NCBI RefSeq assembly: GCF_000473365.1
Contig: NZ_KI421517.1
Span: 3,428,634 to 3,492,633, forward strand
Source: Adhaeribacter aquaticus DSM 16391
GTDB taxonomy: Bacteria; Bacteroidota; Bacteroidia; Cytophagales; Hymenobacteraceae
Direction of reading: 5' to 3'
DNA: 64,000 nucleotides
Position numbers and translations under genes: made by a program. Under the pieces are notes generated by a model, which saw only the letters and a program-made list of their open reading frames with translations, ran no database searches and had not been told where the DNA came from. Below are positions 50,818-60,491 of this stretch, piece by piece (position 1 is the stretch's first letter; every line of letters starts with the position of its first letter).

Positions 50818-53778
50818 TTGTTTAGTTCAGAAGCTTCTTTTCAGCAAGCCCTATCTCGGTTGCAAGACAAATTTAAGGGGGAATTATATTTTGATCATTC
50901 TTCGCTGCACCAGGCCCAGAAAAGGGTATATGCTACCGATGCCTCGGTATATCAGGAAGAACCCTTAGCAGTTGCTATTCCTAAGATTGTTGACGATTTA
51001 AAGGTACTTATTCAATTTGCTCAAACGCAAAAAGTAACTTTAATTCCGCGGGCAGGTGGTACTTCGCTGGCTGGCCAGGTGGTGGGAAAGGGAGTAGTGG
51101 TAGATATTTCTAAATACTTTACCCAGGTACTGGAAGTTAATGTGGCGGAAGGATGGGTGCGGGTACAACCAGGAGTTATCCGCGACGATTTAAATGCTTA
51201 CCTGCGACCTTACGGTTATATGTTTGGTCCCGAAACTTCTACGGCCAGCCGGGCTATGATTGGGGGGATGATTGGCAATAATTCCTCAGGTTTGCATTCC
51301 ATTGTGTGGGGCGATACACGAACGCATTTACTTGCAGCTAAAGTTTTATTAAGTGATGGGTCTCAGGCAGAATTTAAAGCTTTACCATACGCGGAACTTA
51401 TCCAGAAACTGGAGCAGGATAACCTGGAAGGGGAAATTTATCGGCGGCTACAAGAATTACTGCAAAACCCGGAAAACCGGGAGGTTATTAAGAAAAACTA
51501 TCCTAAAGAAGATATTACCCGCCGCAATACAGGTTACGCCCTCGATTTGCTGGTAAAGCAGGGTAATCAGGAATTTAATTTGTGCCATTTGTTAGCCGGC
51601 TCCGAAGGTACATTAGGTTTTGTAACAGAAGCTATATTAAATATTATGCCGCTGCCGCCTAAAATAGATGCCTTGGTGTGTGCGCATTTTAACACCTTAA
51701 CCGATGCGTTGCTGGCTAACCTGATTATTCTAAAGCATAAACCCATGGCTTCGGAATTAGTCGATAAATTCATCATGGATTTTACCAAAGGGCACGCAAC
51801 TTATCAGCACAACCGATTTTTTATTCAGGGCGATCCGGAGGCGTTACTAATGGTAGAGTTTATGGCCGATTCGCAGGAACAGGTTACGGCCCTGGCTGAA
51901 GATTTGATTTCTGATTTAAAAGCGGCAGGGCTAGGTTATGCTTTCCCGGTAATGCGGGGCGCAGAAGCTAAATTGGCCTGGGATGTCCGGAAAGCCGGCC
52001 TGGGTTTAATCCGCAACCAGCCCGGCGATACACAGCCGGTAAATTTAATTGAAGATTGCGCCGTTTCGCCGGAAGATTTACCCGCCTATGTAGCCGATGT
52101 GCAGGCATTAATGGTTAAATATAATTTACAGGCTTCTTATTATGCTCATGCTGGTGCCGGCGAATTACATATAGAACCCATGATTAACCTGAAGACTTCA
52201 GCAGGAAAAGAACTCTTTCGGACGGTTCTGAAGGAAACAGCGGTATTGGTAAAAAAATACAACGGTTCGCTAAGCGGTGAGCACGGCGATGGCCGCTTAC
52301 GCGGAGAATTCATAGGTTTTGTTCTGGGAGAAGAGGTATATCGGTTGTTAAAACAAGTAAAACAAATCTTTGATCCTAACGGAATTTTTAACCAGGGGAA
52401 AATTGTAGATACCCCGCCTATGAACGAGGCGTTGCGGTACCAGCCCGATCAGCAGGTAATTCCAATTGAAACCATTTTTGATTTCACGAAACAGGAAGGA
52501 ATATTACGGCTGTCGGAGAAATGTTCCGGTTCCGGCGATTGCCGAAAAACGCATGTAACGGGTGGTACCATGTGCCCGAGTTACATGGCAACCCGGCAGG
52601 AAAAAGACACTACCCGGGCCCGGGCTAATATTCTTCGGCAATTTTTAACTGATTCTGATAAGCCAAATAAGTTTAACCACGAAGAAATTAAGGATGTGAT
52701 GGATTTGTGCTTAAGCTGCAAGGGGTGCAAATCGGAATGCCCGTCGAGCGTGGATATTGCTAAAATGAAAGCTGAGTTTCTGCAGCATTACTACGATGCC
52801 AACGGTGTGCCTTTTCGTACACGCATGGTAGGTAATTTTACTAAATCGCAACAACTGGCCTCTTTTGCACCTAAACTTTATAACTTTATTATCAGCAACA
52901 GAGTTACGGGTAACCTGACTAAAAAAATAATAGGTTTTGCTCAGGAAAGAGATTTGCCTAAAGTGGGTAATACTACTTTAAGAAGCTGGTTTAAGCAATT
53001 CACCAAGCAACGATCAAAGGATTTTCAGGCCTTTGCTCCCGGTAAAAAGGTTTACTTGTTCTGCGACGAATTTACCAATTACAACGATGTCGAGATTGGT
53101 AAAATTACCATTAAATTATTAACCGCTTTAGGCTACGAAGTGGAGATTCCGGAACATATGGAAAGCGGCCGCACCTATTTGTCAAAAGGGTTGGTAAGGC
53201 AAGCGCAGAAGTTAGCGAACCAGAATGTGCAGCTGCTCCGGGAGGCAATTCCGAATAATACGCCAATTATAGGGATTGAACCATCCGCTATTTTAACCCT
53301 GCGGGATGAATACCTGGATTTAGTTTCGGTTGATTTAAAACTGGCGGCCCAGCAAATTGCCCGGAATACTTATTTATTAGAAGAGTTCTTGTGGCAGGAA
53401 GCCCAAAAAGGAATTGTAACGCCAGAGCAGTTTACGCAAGAGAAACGGCAGATAAAAGTTCACGGACATTGTTACCAAAAAGCTTTTCATGCCGTAACCC
53501 CTACCCAAAAGGTTTTAGCGTTACCCAAAAATTATGAGGTAGAATTGATTCCGTCTGGTTGCTGTGGCATGGCTGGGTCTTTTGGCTATGAGAAAGAGCA
53601 TTACGAGGTTTCGATGCAAATAGGGGAGTTAGTATTGTTCCCGGCTGTGCAGCAACAACCACAAACAACCATAATTGCGGCAGCCGGCACCAGTTGCCGG
53701 CACCAGATCAAAGACGGTACTGGCCGCCTTTCCTTGCATCCAGCCGAAATTTTGTATCAAGCCTTAATTCAAAAGTAA
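50818..53778 (+). CDS. FAD-linked oxidase fused to Fe-S domain (lactate/glycolate dehydrogenase-like)
   Basis: 986 residues. An FAD-binding type 4 domain (about 45-185: IPRAGGTSLAGQVVGKGVV and MIGGMIGNNSSGLHS) and an FAD-oxidase C domain (about 250-545, YYAHAGAGELHIEP, GEHGDGRLRGEF) precede the iron-sulfur part. That part has CSGSGDCRK and CLSCKGCKSECP clusters at about 560-645, then two GlcF-type CCG domains with HCYQKA and CCGMAGSFGYE. It resembles YdiJ/D-lactate-type dehydrogenases that feed electrons to the quinone pool. It starts with TTG because no ATG occurs near the true N terminus. It lies directly upstream of the nuo genes. Confidence 0.92.
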   Translation: MFSSEASFQQALSRLQDKFKGELYFDHSSLHQAQKRVYATDASVYQEEPLAVAIPKIVDDLKVLIQFAQTQKVTLIPRAGGTSLAGQVVGKGVVVDISKYFTQVLEVNVAEGWVRVQPGVIRDDLNAYLRPYGYMFGPETSTASRAMIGGMIGNNSSGLHSIVWGDTRTHLLAAKVLLSDGSQAEFKALPYAELIQKLEQDNLEGEIYRRLQELLQNPENREVIKKNYPKEDITRRNTGYALDLLVKQGNQEFNLCHLLAGSEGTLGFVTEAILNIMPLPPKIDALVCAHFNTLTDALLANLIILKHKPMASELVDKFIMDFTKGHATYQHNRFFIQGDPEALLMVEFMADSQEQVTALAEDLISDLKAAGLGYAFPVMRGAEAKLAWDVRKAGLGLIRNQPGDTQPVNLIEDCAVSPEDLPAYVADVQALMVKYNLQASYYAHAGAGELHIEPMINLKTSAGKELFRTVLKETAVLVKKYNGSLSGEHGDGRLRGEFIGFVLGEEVYRLLKQVKQIFDPNGIFNQGKIVDTPPMNEALRYQPDQQVIPIETIFDFTKQEGILRLSEKCSGSGDCRKTHVTGGTMCPSYMATRQEKDTTRARANILRQFLTDSDKPNKFNHEEIKDVMDLCLSCKGCKSECPSSVDIAKMKAEFLQHYYDANGVPFRTRMVGNFTKSQQLASFAPKLYNFIISNRVTGNLTKKIIGFAQERDLPKVGNTTLRSWFKQFTKQRSKDFQAFAPGKKVYLFCDEFTNYNDVEIGKITIKLLTALGYEVEIPEHMESGRTYLSKGLVRQAQKLANQNVQLLREAIPNNTPIIGIEPSAILTLRDEYLDLVSVDLKLAAQQIARNTYLLEEFLWQEAQKGIVTPEQFTQEKRQIKVHGHCYQKAFHAVTPTQKVLALPKNYEVELIPSGCCGMAGSFGYEKEHYEVSMQIGELVLFPAVQQQPQTTIIAAAGTSCRHQIKDGTGRLSLHPAEILYQALIQK

Positions 53779-53856
53779 AAAGAAGGTTGCAAAAAGGATA
53801 TTCTATATTTAGAAAGACAATTATTCCGTAATAGCTGTTTTCTAAAATAGATTAGG

Positions 53857-53864
53857 TAACTTTG
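53857..53864 (+). promoter_or_regulatory. -7 element (TAACTTTG) upstream of nuoH
   Basis: Exact TAnnTTTG, 8 bases before ATG 53872, so the transcript would be almost leaderless, or the next in-frame ATG (53887) is used. The -33 element is weak. Confidence 0.5.
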
Positions 53865-53871
53865 CGCGCAA

Positions 53872-54999
53872 ATGTACCAGGAGTTTATGACGGCCATGAT
53901 TGCCTTAACATTGTGCATTGCCTTTTTATTACTAATAGTAATTGTGGTAACCTATGCCGAACGCAAAGTTGCTGCTTTTATTCAGGATCGGTTAGGACCT
54001 ACCGAAGCAGGACCACATGGTATTTTACAATCCTTGATGGACGTAGCTAAGCTGCTGCAAAAAGAAGATATTATACCAGCCGCTGCCGATAAAAAGCTTT
54101 TTGCATATGCGCCTATTTTAATTTTTGCCGCAGTATTAGCCGGGTTTGCCGTTATTCCGGTCACCCCCTCCGTTATTCCATCCGGTGCCTACATTGGTAT
54201 TTTTTACCTGCTTGCTATTGTTTCCCTGGATGTTATCGGGCTAATTATGGCTGGCTGGGGCTCCAATAATAAATATGCCGTTTTAGGCGCTATGCGTTCA
54301 GTAGGCCAGATTGTTTCGTATGAAATTCCGGCTGGTTTAGCAGTTTTAAGTGTGGTCATGATTTGCCAGACCCTGGATTTGCAGGAAATTAGTTTTCAGC
54401 AAGGAATTTTAATGCCTCAGTTTGCAGGTTTAGAGAAAGAAGTAAATTATTTATTCGGGTTAAAGGCTTTAGGAATCAATGTAACTAATGTGGGAGGATT
54501 TACCACCTGGAATATTGTTCGAATGCCTTTTTTAACCATCGCTTTTATTATTTATTTTATTTCTTCCCTGGCCGAATGTAACCGGGCACCTTTCGATATT
54601 CCGGAAGCAGAATCGGAGTTGGTAGCCGGTTTTCACGTCGAATATTCAGGATTTCGCTTTGCAGCGCTTTTCCTGGCCGAGTATTCCATGATGGTGTTGG
54701 TGTGCCTGGTATCTGTTGTCCTTTTTTTAGGTAGCTGGAACACCCCTTTACCCAATATCGGATCCGTAAGACTAGCCGACTGGACAACCGGTACACTGGG
54801 GGCCTGGTCCGGAAACCTATGGGGGGCTTTTTGGTTATTATCTAAAGCTTCGGTGTTGTTGTATACCCAAATCTGGATTCGCTGGACTTATCCCCGGTTA
54901 CGGGTAGACCAACTGATGCACTTGTGCTGGAAAATTTTTATTCCAATCACCTTAGGGTTAGTTCTATTGGCTGGCTTGTGGCGTTTATGGATGATTTAA
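53872..54999 (+). CDS. nuoH: NADH-quinone oxidoreductase subunit H
   Basis: Membrane subunit at the junction of the two arms of complex I, near the quinone site. Characteristic segments: YAERKVAAFIQDRLGP, RSVGQIVSYEIPAGL, AECNRAPFDIPEAESELVAGFHVEYSG. At 375 residues it is slightly longer than usual because of an extra loop near 200. It is the first nuo gene of the cluster; nuoA-G are not found in the window. Confidence 0.95.
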   Translation: MYQEFMTAMIALTLCIAFLLLIVIVVTYAERKVAAFIQDRLGPTEAGPHGILQSLMDVAKLLQKEDIIPAAADKKLFAYAPILIFAAVLAGFAVIPVTPSVIPSGAYIGIFYLLAIVSLDVIGLIMAGWGSNNKYAVLGAMRSVGQIVSYEIPAGLAVLSVVMICQTLDLQEISFQQGILMPQFAGLEKEVNYLFGLKALGINVTNVGGFTTWNIVRMPFLTIAFIIYFISSLAECNRAPFDIPEAESELVAGFHVEYSGFRFAALFLAEYSMMVLVCLVSVVLFLGSWNTPLPNIGSVRLADWTTGTLGAWSGNLWGAFWLLSKASVLLYTQIWIRWTYPRLRVDQLMHLCWKIFIPITLGLVLLAGLWRLWMI

Positions 55000-55002
55000 A
55001 AC

Positions 55003-55617
55003 ATGAAAGAGATTACAGCAAATAAATATAATAATTCATTTTTTTCGGTTGTTTCGGCCTTGCTAAGTGGCCTGAAGTTAACCTTTAAGCATTTCTTGGG
55101 AGCCACGAAACGGCGTGAACCAACTTATGTGGATGATAAGAATTATTTTAACCAAACCGATGGCTTGGTTACGTTAACATACCCTTACGAATCTATTCCG
55201 GTGCCGGATGTAGGGCGTTACCGCTTGCACAATGAAATAGATGATTGCATAGTTTGTGACCTTTGTGCTAAAATATGCCCGGTAAATTGCATTGAGATAG
55301 AAGCCATAAAAGCTACAGAAGATATTGGTATAACCTCAGATGGTACCAAAAAACGTTTGTATGCTGGTGTGTTTAATATTGATATGGCAAAATGCTGCTT
55401 TTGTGGATTGTGTACCGCAGTTTGCCCTACAGATTGCTTAACCATGACCAAAGTGTATGATTTTCCGGAGGAAGATGTAAAAAATATTATTTATCACTTC
55501 TCAGATCTAACGCCTGAGCAGGCAAAGGAAAAGCAGGCCCTTTACGATAAACAACAAGCTGAGAATGCGGCAGCCAAAGCTGCTGCTTTAGCTGCAAAAC
55601 AACAAGGAAGTAAATAG
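55003..55617 (+). CDS. nuoI: NADH-quinone oxidoreductase subunit I (two 4Fe-4S clusters)
   Basis: A peripheral-arm protein carrying clusters N6a and N6b. Both motifs are intact: Cys82, 85, 88 and 92 (CIVCDLCAKICP) and Cys131, 134, 137 and 141 (CCFCGLCTAVCP). The family usually has about 160-180 residues; here an extra Ala/Lys/Gln-rich helix extends the end (about 180-204). It starts 3 bases after nuoH, so it is translated with it. Confidence 0.95.
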   Translation: MKEITANKYNNSFFSVVSALLSGLKLTFKHFLGATKRREPTYVDDKNYFNQTDGLVTLTYPYESIPVPDVGRYRLHNEIDDCIVCDLCAKICPVNCIEIEAIKATEDIGITSDGTKKRLYAGVFNIDMAKCCFCGLCTAVCPTDCLTMTKVYDFPEEDVKNIIYHFSDLTPEQAKEKQALYDKQQAENAAAKAAALAAKQQGSK

Positions 55618-55678
55618 TGGTAAGTTTCGGGTTGTATTTTAATAGTGTTACCTACTCAAATAATCAAAATATAGAAGA

Positions 55679-56203
55679 TTGAATTTAGTAACCATATTTT
55701 TCTACCTATTCGGATTCTTAGCCATTTTGGGTGCCAGCTTTATGCTGTACACCAGAAATGTATTGCACGCAGCCTTTTCTTTACTTATAACTTTACTTTC
55801 TCTGGCCGCTATTTTTATATTGCTATTAGCCGATTTTGTTGCTGTTACCCAAATTATGGTATATGTAGGTGGGGTGTTGGTGTTAATTTTATTTGGCGTC
55901 ATGCTGAGTAATCGGGTAAATGGGCAGGCCGTACAATCGCAATCCGTGAATCGGATAAGCGGTGGGTTAGTGGCCAGTGCCTTATTTGCCGGGTTAACTT
56001 ATTTAATTTTATCAGCTGATTATTTACTTCCCAAAGCTCCTGCAAATCCTGTGGAAGGTGCAGTTTCCACGAAAAGTAGTATTACTGCAATTGGTATTCA
56101 ATTAATCACTAATTTTGCGCTCCCATTTGAGGTAGTATCACTGGTTTTACTTATTGCGTTAATGGGTGCTTCTTACATTAGTACCGAAGATAAAAATGAC
56201 TAA
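55679..56203 (+). CDS. nuoJ: NADH-quinone oxidoreductase subunit J
   Basis: Five membrane helices, with typical segments LFGFLAILGASFMLYTRNVLHAAF and VTQIMVYVGGVLVLILFGVML. A TTG at 55679 is used because no ATG fits before the first helix. It lies 61 bases after nuoI and overlaps nuoK by 8 bases. Its role is part of the proton-conducting membrane arm. Confidence 0.93.
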   Translation: MNLVTIFFYLFGFLAILGASFMLYTRNVLHAAFSLLITLLSLAAIFILLLADFVAVTQIMVYVGGVLVLILFGVMLSNRVNGQAVQSQSVNRISGGLVASALFAGLTYLILSADYLLPKAPANPVEGAVSTKSSITAIGIQLITNFALPFEVVSLVLLIALMGASYISTEDKND

Positions 56204-56513
56204 TACTATACCGCTAACATTGGTTTTATTGCTGGGCGCAGTTTTGTTTTGCCTGGGCATTTTAGCGGTTATTACCAAACGCCATGCTATTGTAGTTTTA
56301 ATGGGAGTGGAATTGATTTTTAATGCTGCTAACTTAAATTTAGTAGCTTTTAACCGGCAACAGCCCCACCTCCTGGAAGGACAAATATTTTCCCTGTTTG
56401 TGATGGTTATTGCCGCCGCCGAAGCAGCTATTGCTTTAGCCATTGTATTAAAGGTTTACCAATATTTTCAGACGGTTAATCTGGACCAGATTAATCACGA
56501 GGATGAAAACTAA
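56196..56513 (+). CDS. nuoK: NADH-quinone oxidoreductase subunit K
   Basis: Three membrane helices and the two conserved Glu within membrane segments, VLMGVELIFNAANLN and IAAAEAAIALAIVL. ATG 56196 is used; the longer frame from 56166 is hydrophilic and unlike the family. The gene overlaps nuoJ by 8 bases. 105 residues is the usual length. Confidence 0.95.
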   Translation: MTNTIPLTLVLLLGAVLFCLGILAVITKRHAIVVLMGVELIFNAANLNLVAFNRQQPHLLEGQIFSLFVMVIAAAEAAIALAIVLKVYQYFQTVNLDQINHEDEN

Positions 56514-56560
56514 TTTGATATTCATTGAAGGAAATACCCGCCATAACTACTCCAACTGAA

Positions 56561-58702
56561 ATGAATAGCCTTGTACTTTGGGCATTGGTGGTAGGCGTGT
56601 TGCCTTTATTCACCTTTTTTATTCTTTTTTTAGGAGGTAAAAAATTGCCACGTCGTGGCGATTGGTTAGCAATTACTTTTACCGGGATTTCCTTTTTAAT
56701 TTCCCTGTTTTTATTCCTACATATCTGGCAGAAAGAAGTGGTGCATGTCCGGTTTCCGTGGTTTGAATTAGGAGGTGCCGGTAACCAACTGGTTGCCTTT
56801 ACTTCTGGTATCTACCTCGATAACCTGAGCGTTCTTATGCTGGTAATCGTGACGTTTATTTCGCTTTTAGTGCAGGTGTTTTCTGTAATTTATATGCACG
56901 GCGATTGGCGGTACCATCATTATTTCGCTTATCTGGGGTTGTTTACCTTCAGCATGTTAGGAATTGTGCTTTCCGATAATTTGCTGTTATTATTTATATT
57001 CTGGGAGTTAGTAGGTTTCTCTTCTTATTTATTAATTGGTTTTTGGTTAGAGAAAGATTCAGCTACTAATGCCAGTAAGAAAGCCTTTTTGTTTAACCGG
57101 GTAGGAGATATCGGTTTCCTTTTCGGCATTTTCGTGCTGTATACCTTTTTTGGCACCTTTGACCTGCAAATACTAAAAGATCTGGTAAGCGGAGCCATAG
57201 CTCAAAATAATGGTTTTATTTTTCCAAATGCAGATGGCCAAACGCTAAGCTATACTTTATTAACTTTGGCTGGTTTAGGCATTTTCTGTGGCTGTGTGGG
57301 TAAGTCGGCCCAATTCCCATTGCAGGTTTGGTTGCCAGATGCCATGGAAGGTCCAACGCCGGTTTCTTCGCTAATTCACGCCGCAACCATGGTGGCGGCC
57401 GGCGTTTACCTGCTTTCGCGCTGTTTCCCATTTTTTACCGAAGATGCCCTGTTGGTAATTGCCATAATAGGTGCGGTTACAGCTTTGCTGGGTGCCATAG
57501 CGGCTTGTGGCCAGAATGATATAAAAAAAATCTTGGCTTTTTCTACCATTTCGCAATTAGGCTATATGGTAATGGGCATGGGGGTAGGAGCGCACGATGC
57601 TTCTTTATTGCACCTTGTAACGCATGCCTTCTTCAAAGCTTCTTTATTTTTGAATGCTGGTATTGTAATCCATGCTGTTCATCATGCCGTAGCTCATTAT
57701 GAGGCCGATGAATTTGTAGATGCCCAGGATATACGAAACATGGGTGGCTTACGCAAGGTCCTGCCTTTAACCTTTTACGCCTATATTCCGGCTACGGCAG
57801 CATTAATAGGACTGCCTTTATTTTCGGGCTTCTTATCCAAAGATGCTATTTTAAGTGGGGCCTGGGCTTGGGCGGGTTACAAAAGTATGGGTGGGAATAG
57901 CCTGTATTATTTAATTCCGGTTGGCGGATTTAGTGCGGTATTACTAACGGCTTATTATATGGCCCGCCATTGCTTTTATATTTTCTTTGGAAAGAACCGT
58001 TTAGAAATTAAACCAGCAGATTACCGGCATACACCTACCAAAGAAGCTTCCTGGCTTTTACTGGTGCCAGTTTTATTGTTAGCTTTATTTTCCATTGCCT
58101 TTTTCTTTTCTCCCAATCCTTTTGATGCGGGTAGTAGTTGGTTTTTTCAAGGGCTTAGCCTGAAACAGCTCCTGGGCAGTACAACGGGCTTAACCGGCAA
58201 TATGGTAAACCATATAACGGAGTATTTACATGCCTCCAGTTTCATTCATGTTTTAACCGGGATTATCTCTGTAGGCTTAGCGCTGGTGGGTATTTTCATT
58301 GCCTGGAGAAATTATCAGAAGGCTAGTCTAAAAACAAATGAAGAATTATTTGCTGGTCAAACAGGTGTACTTAAAGTTGCTCACCAGCATTTTTATTTAA
58401 ATAATTTTTTCGAAAACATCTTTATCAGACCTTTTTTAAGCTTTTCGCAGGAAGTGGCTATTTTTGATAAAGATATCATTGACCGAAGCGTAAATGCCTT
58501 TGGGAAAATGATGGTAATTTTAGCTAAAGTTATTGGCTGGATAGATCGGAAGCTAGTAGATGGCCTGGTAAATTTTATTGCCTGGCTGGCTGGTTTAATT
58601 GGTAAATCCGGCCGATTGATGCAGAACGGGAAGATACAGTCTTACTATATCTTTTCGCTTTTTGGCTTGATATTATTAATACTATATATATTGGCGTTTT
58701 GA
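56561..58702 (+). CDS. nuoL: NADH-quinone oxidoreductase subunit L (antiporter-like)
   Basis: An antiporter-like subunit with about 16 membrane helices, including LLLFIFWELVGFSSYLLIGFW, GKSAQFPLQVWLPDAMEGPTPVSSLIHAATMVAAG, ISQLGYMVMGMGVGA and the long lateral helix at the end. ATG 56561 (MNSLVLWALV) fits the family start; a TTG at 56525 would add 12 residues. At 713 residues it is slightly longer than E. coli NuoL. It is 47 bases after nuoK. Confidence 0.94.
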   Translation: MNSLVLWALVVGVLPLFTFFILFLGGKKLPRRGDWLAITFTGISFLISLFLFLHIWQKEVVHVRFPWFELGGAGNQLVAFTSGIYLDNLSVLMLVIVTFISLLVQVFSVIYMHGDWRYHHYFAYLGLFTFSMLGIVLSDNLLLLFIFWELVGFSSYLLIGFWLEKDSATNASKKAFLFNRVGDIGFLFGIFVLYTFFGTFDLQILKDLVSGAIAQNNGFIFPNADGQTLSYTLLTLAGLGIFCGCVGKSAQFPLQVWLPDAMEGPTPVSSLIHAATMVAAGVYLLSRCFPFFTEDALLVIAIIGAVTALLGAIAACGQNDIKKILAFSTISQLGYMVMGMGVGAHDASLLHLVTHAFFKASLFLNAGIVIHAVHHAVAHYEADEFVDAQDIRNMGGLRKVLPLTFYAYIPATAALIGLPLFSGFLSKDAILSGAWAWAGYKSMGGNSLYYLIPVGGFSAVLLTAYYMARHCFYIFFGKNRLEIKPADYRHTPTKEASWLLLVPVLLLALFSIAFFFSPNPFDAGSSWFFQGLSLKQLLGSTTGLTGNMVNHITEYLHASSFIHVLTGIISVGLALVGIFIAWRNYQKASLKTNEELFAGQTGVLKVAHQHFYLNNFFENIFIRPFLSFSQEVAIFDKDIIDRSVNAFGKMMVILAKVIGWIDRKLVDGLVNFIAWLAGLIGKSGRLMQNGKIQSYYIFSLFGLILLILYILAF

Positions 58703-58739
58703 ACCACCTGCCTGAATTCCGGTGGACCTAATCTGAAAA

Positions 58740-60449
58740 ATGGATTATATTTTAAGCAGTCTTATTTTTATTCCTTTACTGACGGTGTTGCTTATTCTGC
58801 TTTTACCTAAGCAGATGGAAGGAGCCATCAAATCAGTTTCTTTAGTTGCCACCATTTTGCAAATGGTGTTAAGCTGTTGGCTGTTTTTTAATTTTAATCC
58901 TACTGCTTCGGCAACGACAGATCAGGGTTACCAGTTCGTAGAAAAGTTAAACTGGATCAGCTTAAACTTGCAAAGCCTGGGGCACCTGCAAATCCAGTAC
59001 TTTTTAGGGGTAGACGGCATTAGCTTAAGCATGGTATTGCTAACTGGCTTAATGGGTGTTATAGGAGTAGTTTCTTCCTGGACCATTAAGAAAAATGTAA
59101 AAGCATACTTTGCTCTTTATTTATTATTGGTAGCCAGTGTAATGGGCTGCTTCCTGGCCTTAGATTTATTCCTCTTTTATTTATTCTTTGAATTTATGCT
59201 CCTGCCCATGTACTTCCTGATCGGTATTTGGGGAGGGCCAAGAAGGGAATATGCGGCTATCAAATTCTTTATTTATACGCTGATAGGTTCCTTATTAATC
59301 CTGATTGTCATGATCGGATTATACACCTCCGTTATTGATCCGGCTGCTACGGCGGTAAACGCCGGATTGGCTACGAACGCATCAGGTGCCACACCAGCCA
59401 TTGTAAACCAGGTGCAATCAGCCTTAGTTTCAGGTACGCTTGCCAGCGATAAACTAGTACATACTTTTTCTATTCCGGATATGTACCAGGCGAAAAATTT
59501 TATTCCGGGCAGTATTTTACATGCATTCTCAAATATCCAGCTTTGGGGGTATCCGGTTCGGTTACTGGCATTTCTGCTGTTATTTATAGGTTTTGCCATT
59601 AAGTTACCGGTAGTGCCCGTACATACCTGGTTACCCGATGCGCACGTGGAAGCACCAACGCCTATCTCGGTTTTATTGGCGAGTTTACTTTTGAAAGTAG
59701 GGGGGTATGGTTTATTCCGAATAGTGTTTCCGGTGTTTCCGGAGGGAGCCGCATACTATGCTCATTTAATAGGGGGAATTGGGGTTTTGTCAATTATTTA
59801 TGGTGCTATGTGTGCGCTGGCAATGTCTGATTTAAAAAAGCTCATTGCTTATTCATCGGTCTCCCACATGGGTTTTGTACTCATTGGATTGGCTTCTTTA
59901 ACTGTAGAGGGGGCTAACGGCTCTATGTACCAGATGTTCAGTCATGGGTTAATATCCGGAATGCTCTTTATTATAACCGGTGTAATCTACGACCGTTCCG
60001 GCAGCCGGATGATTCAGCATTTCCGGGGACTGGCATTTACTATGCCAGCTTTTACGGTATTAGTGGTAATAGCCTTTTTTGCTTCTCTGGGCTTACCGGG
60101 TTTCTCTGGCTTTATTGCGGAGTTGTTGGTTTTACTTGGAACGTTTGCCTCGGCTACAGTATCGGGTATGTTACCGCGCTGGATGGCTATTGTAGCCACA
60201 AGTGGTTTATTGTTGGGGGCCGCTTATTACCTGTGGGCATTACAACGGATGTTCTTTGGTAAAATTTGGGTCCATCCCGAAGTTCAGGAAACCCCTAATA
60301 TGCCGGATCTTACCAGAAGAGAATACTTAATGCTGGTTCCTTTAGCGGTCCTGACGTTGGTATTTGGGTTATTCCCGTCTTTGTTACTGGATAAAATTAG
60401 TCCTGCTATAAATCAGCTAGTTCAGTTTATTTTAGTAGCAGGTAAATAA
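58740..60449 (+). CDS. nuoM: NADH-quinone oxidoreductase subunit M (antiporter-like)
   Basis: Fourteen membrane helices, with FFEFMLLPMYFLIGIWGGPRREYAAIKFFIYTLIGS and KLPVVPVHTWLPDAHVEAPTPISVLLASLLLKVGGYG. At 569 residues it exceeds E. coli NuoM (509) because of an insertion of about 60 polar, Ala/Ser/Thr-rich residues (about 200-260) between helices. It is 37 bases after nuoL. Confidence 0.95.
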   Translation: MDYILSSLIFIPLLTVLLILLLPKQMEGAIKSVSLVATILQMVLSCWLFFNFNPTASATTDQGYQFVEKLNWISLNLQSLGHLQIQYFLGVDGISLSMVLLTGLMGVIGVVSSWTIKKNVKAYFALYLLLVASVMGCFLALDLFLFYLFFEFMLLPMYFLIGIWGGPRREYAAIKFFIYTLIGSLLILIVMIGLYTSVIDPAATAVNAGLATNASGATPAIVNQVQSALVSGTLASDKLVHTFSIPDMYQAKNFIPGSILHAFSNIQLWGYPVRLLAFLLLFIGFAIKLPVVPVHTWLPDAHVEAPTPISVLLASLLLKVGGYGLFRIVFPVFPEGAAYYAHLIGGIGVLSIIYGAMCALAMSDLKKLIAYSSVSHMGFVLIGLASLTVEGANGSMYQMFSHGLISGMLFIITGVIYDRSGSRMIQHFRGLAFTMPAFTVLVVIAFFASLGLPGFSGFIAELLVLLGTFASATVSGMLPRWMAIVATSGLLLGAAYYLWALQRMFFGKIWVHPEVQETPNMPDLTRREYLMLVPLAVLTLVFGLFPSLLLDKISPAINQLVQFILVAGK

Positions 60450-60478
60450 TTAATTAATCGCATTTATAAGGAATATTG

Positions 60479-60486
60479 TAACTTTG
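60479..60486 (+). promoter_or_regulatory. Candidate internal -7 element (TAACTTTG) upstream of nuoN
   Basis: An exact TAnnTTTG, 5 bases before the GTG start of nuoN. The spacing would make the message nearly leaderless. It could be an internal promoter for nuoN and the purF-like gene. Confidence 0.4.
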
Positions 60487-60491
60487 TACCT

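Noticed and set aside
53862-54050. Plus-strand frame of 62 residues over the start of nuoH
   Set aside because: Overlaps nuoH in a different frame and has no hydrophobic or motif content of interest.
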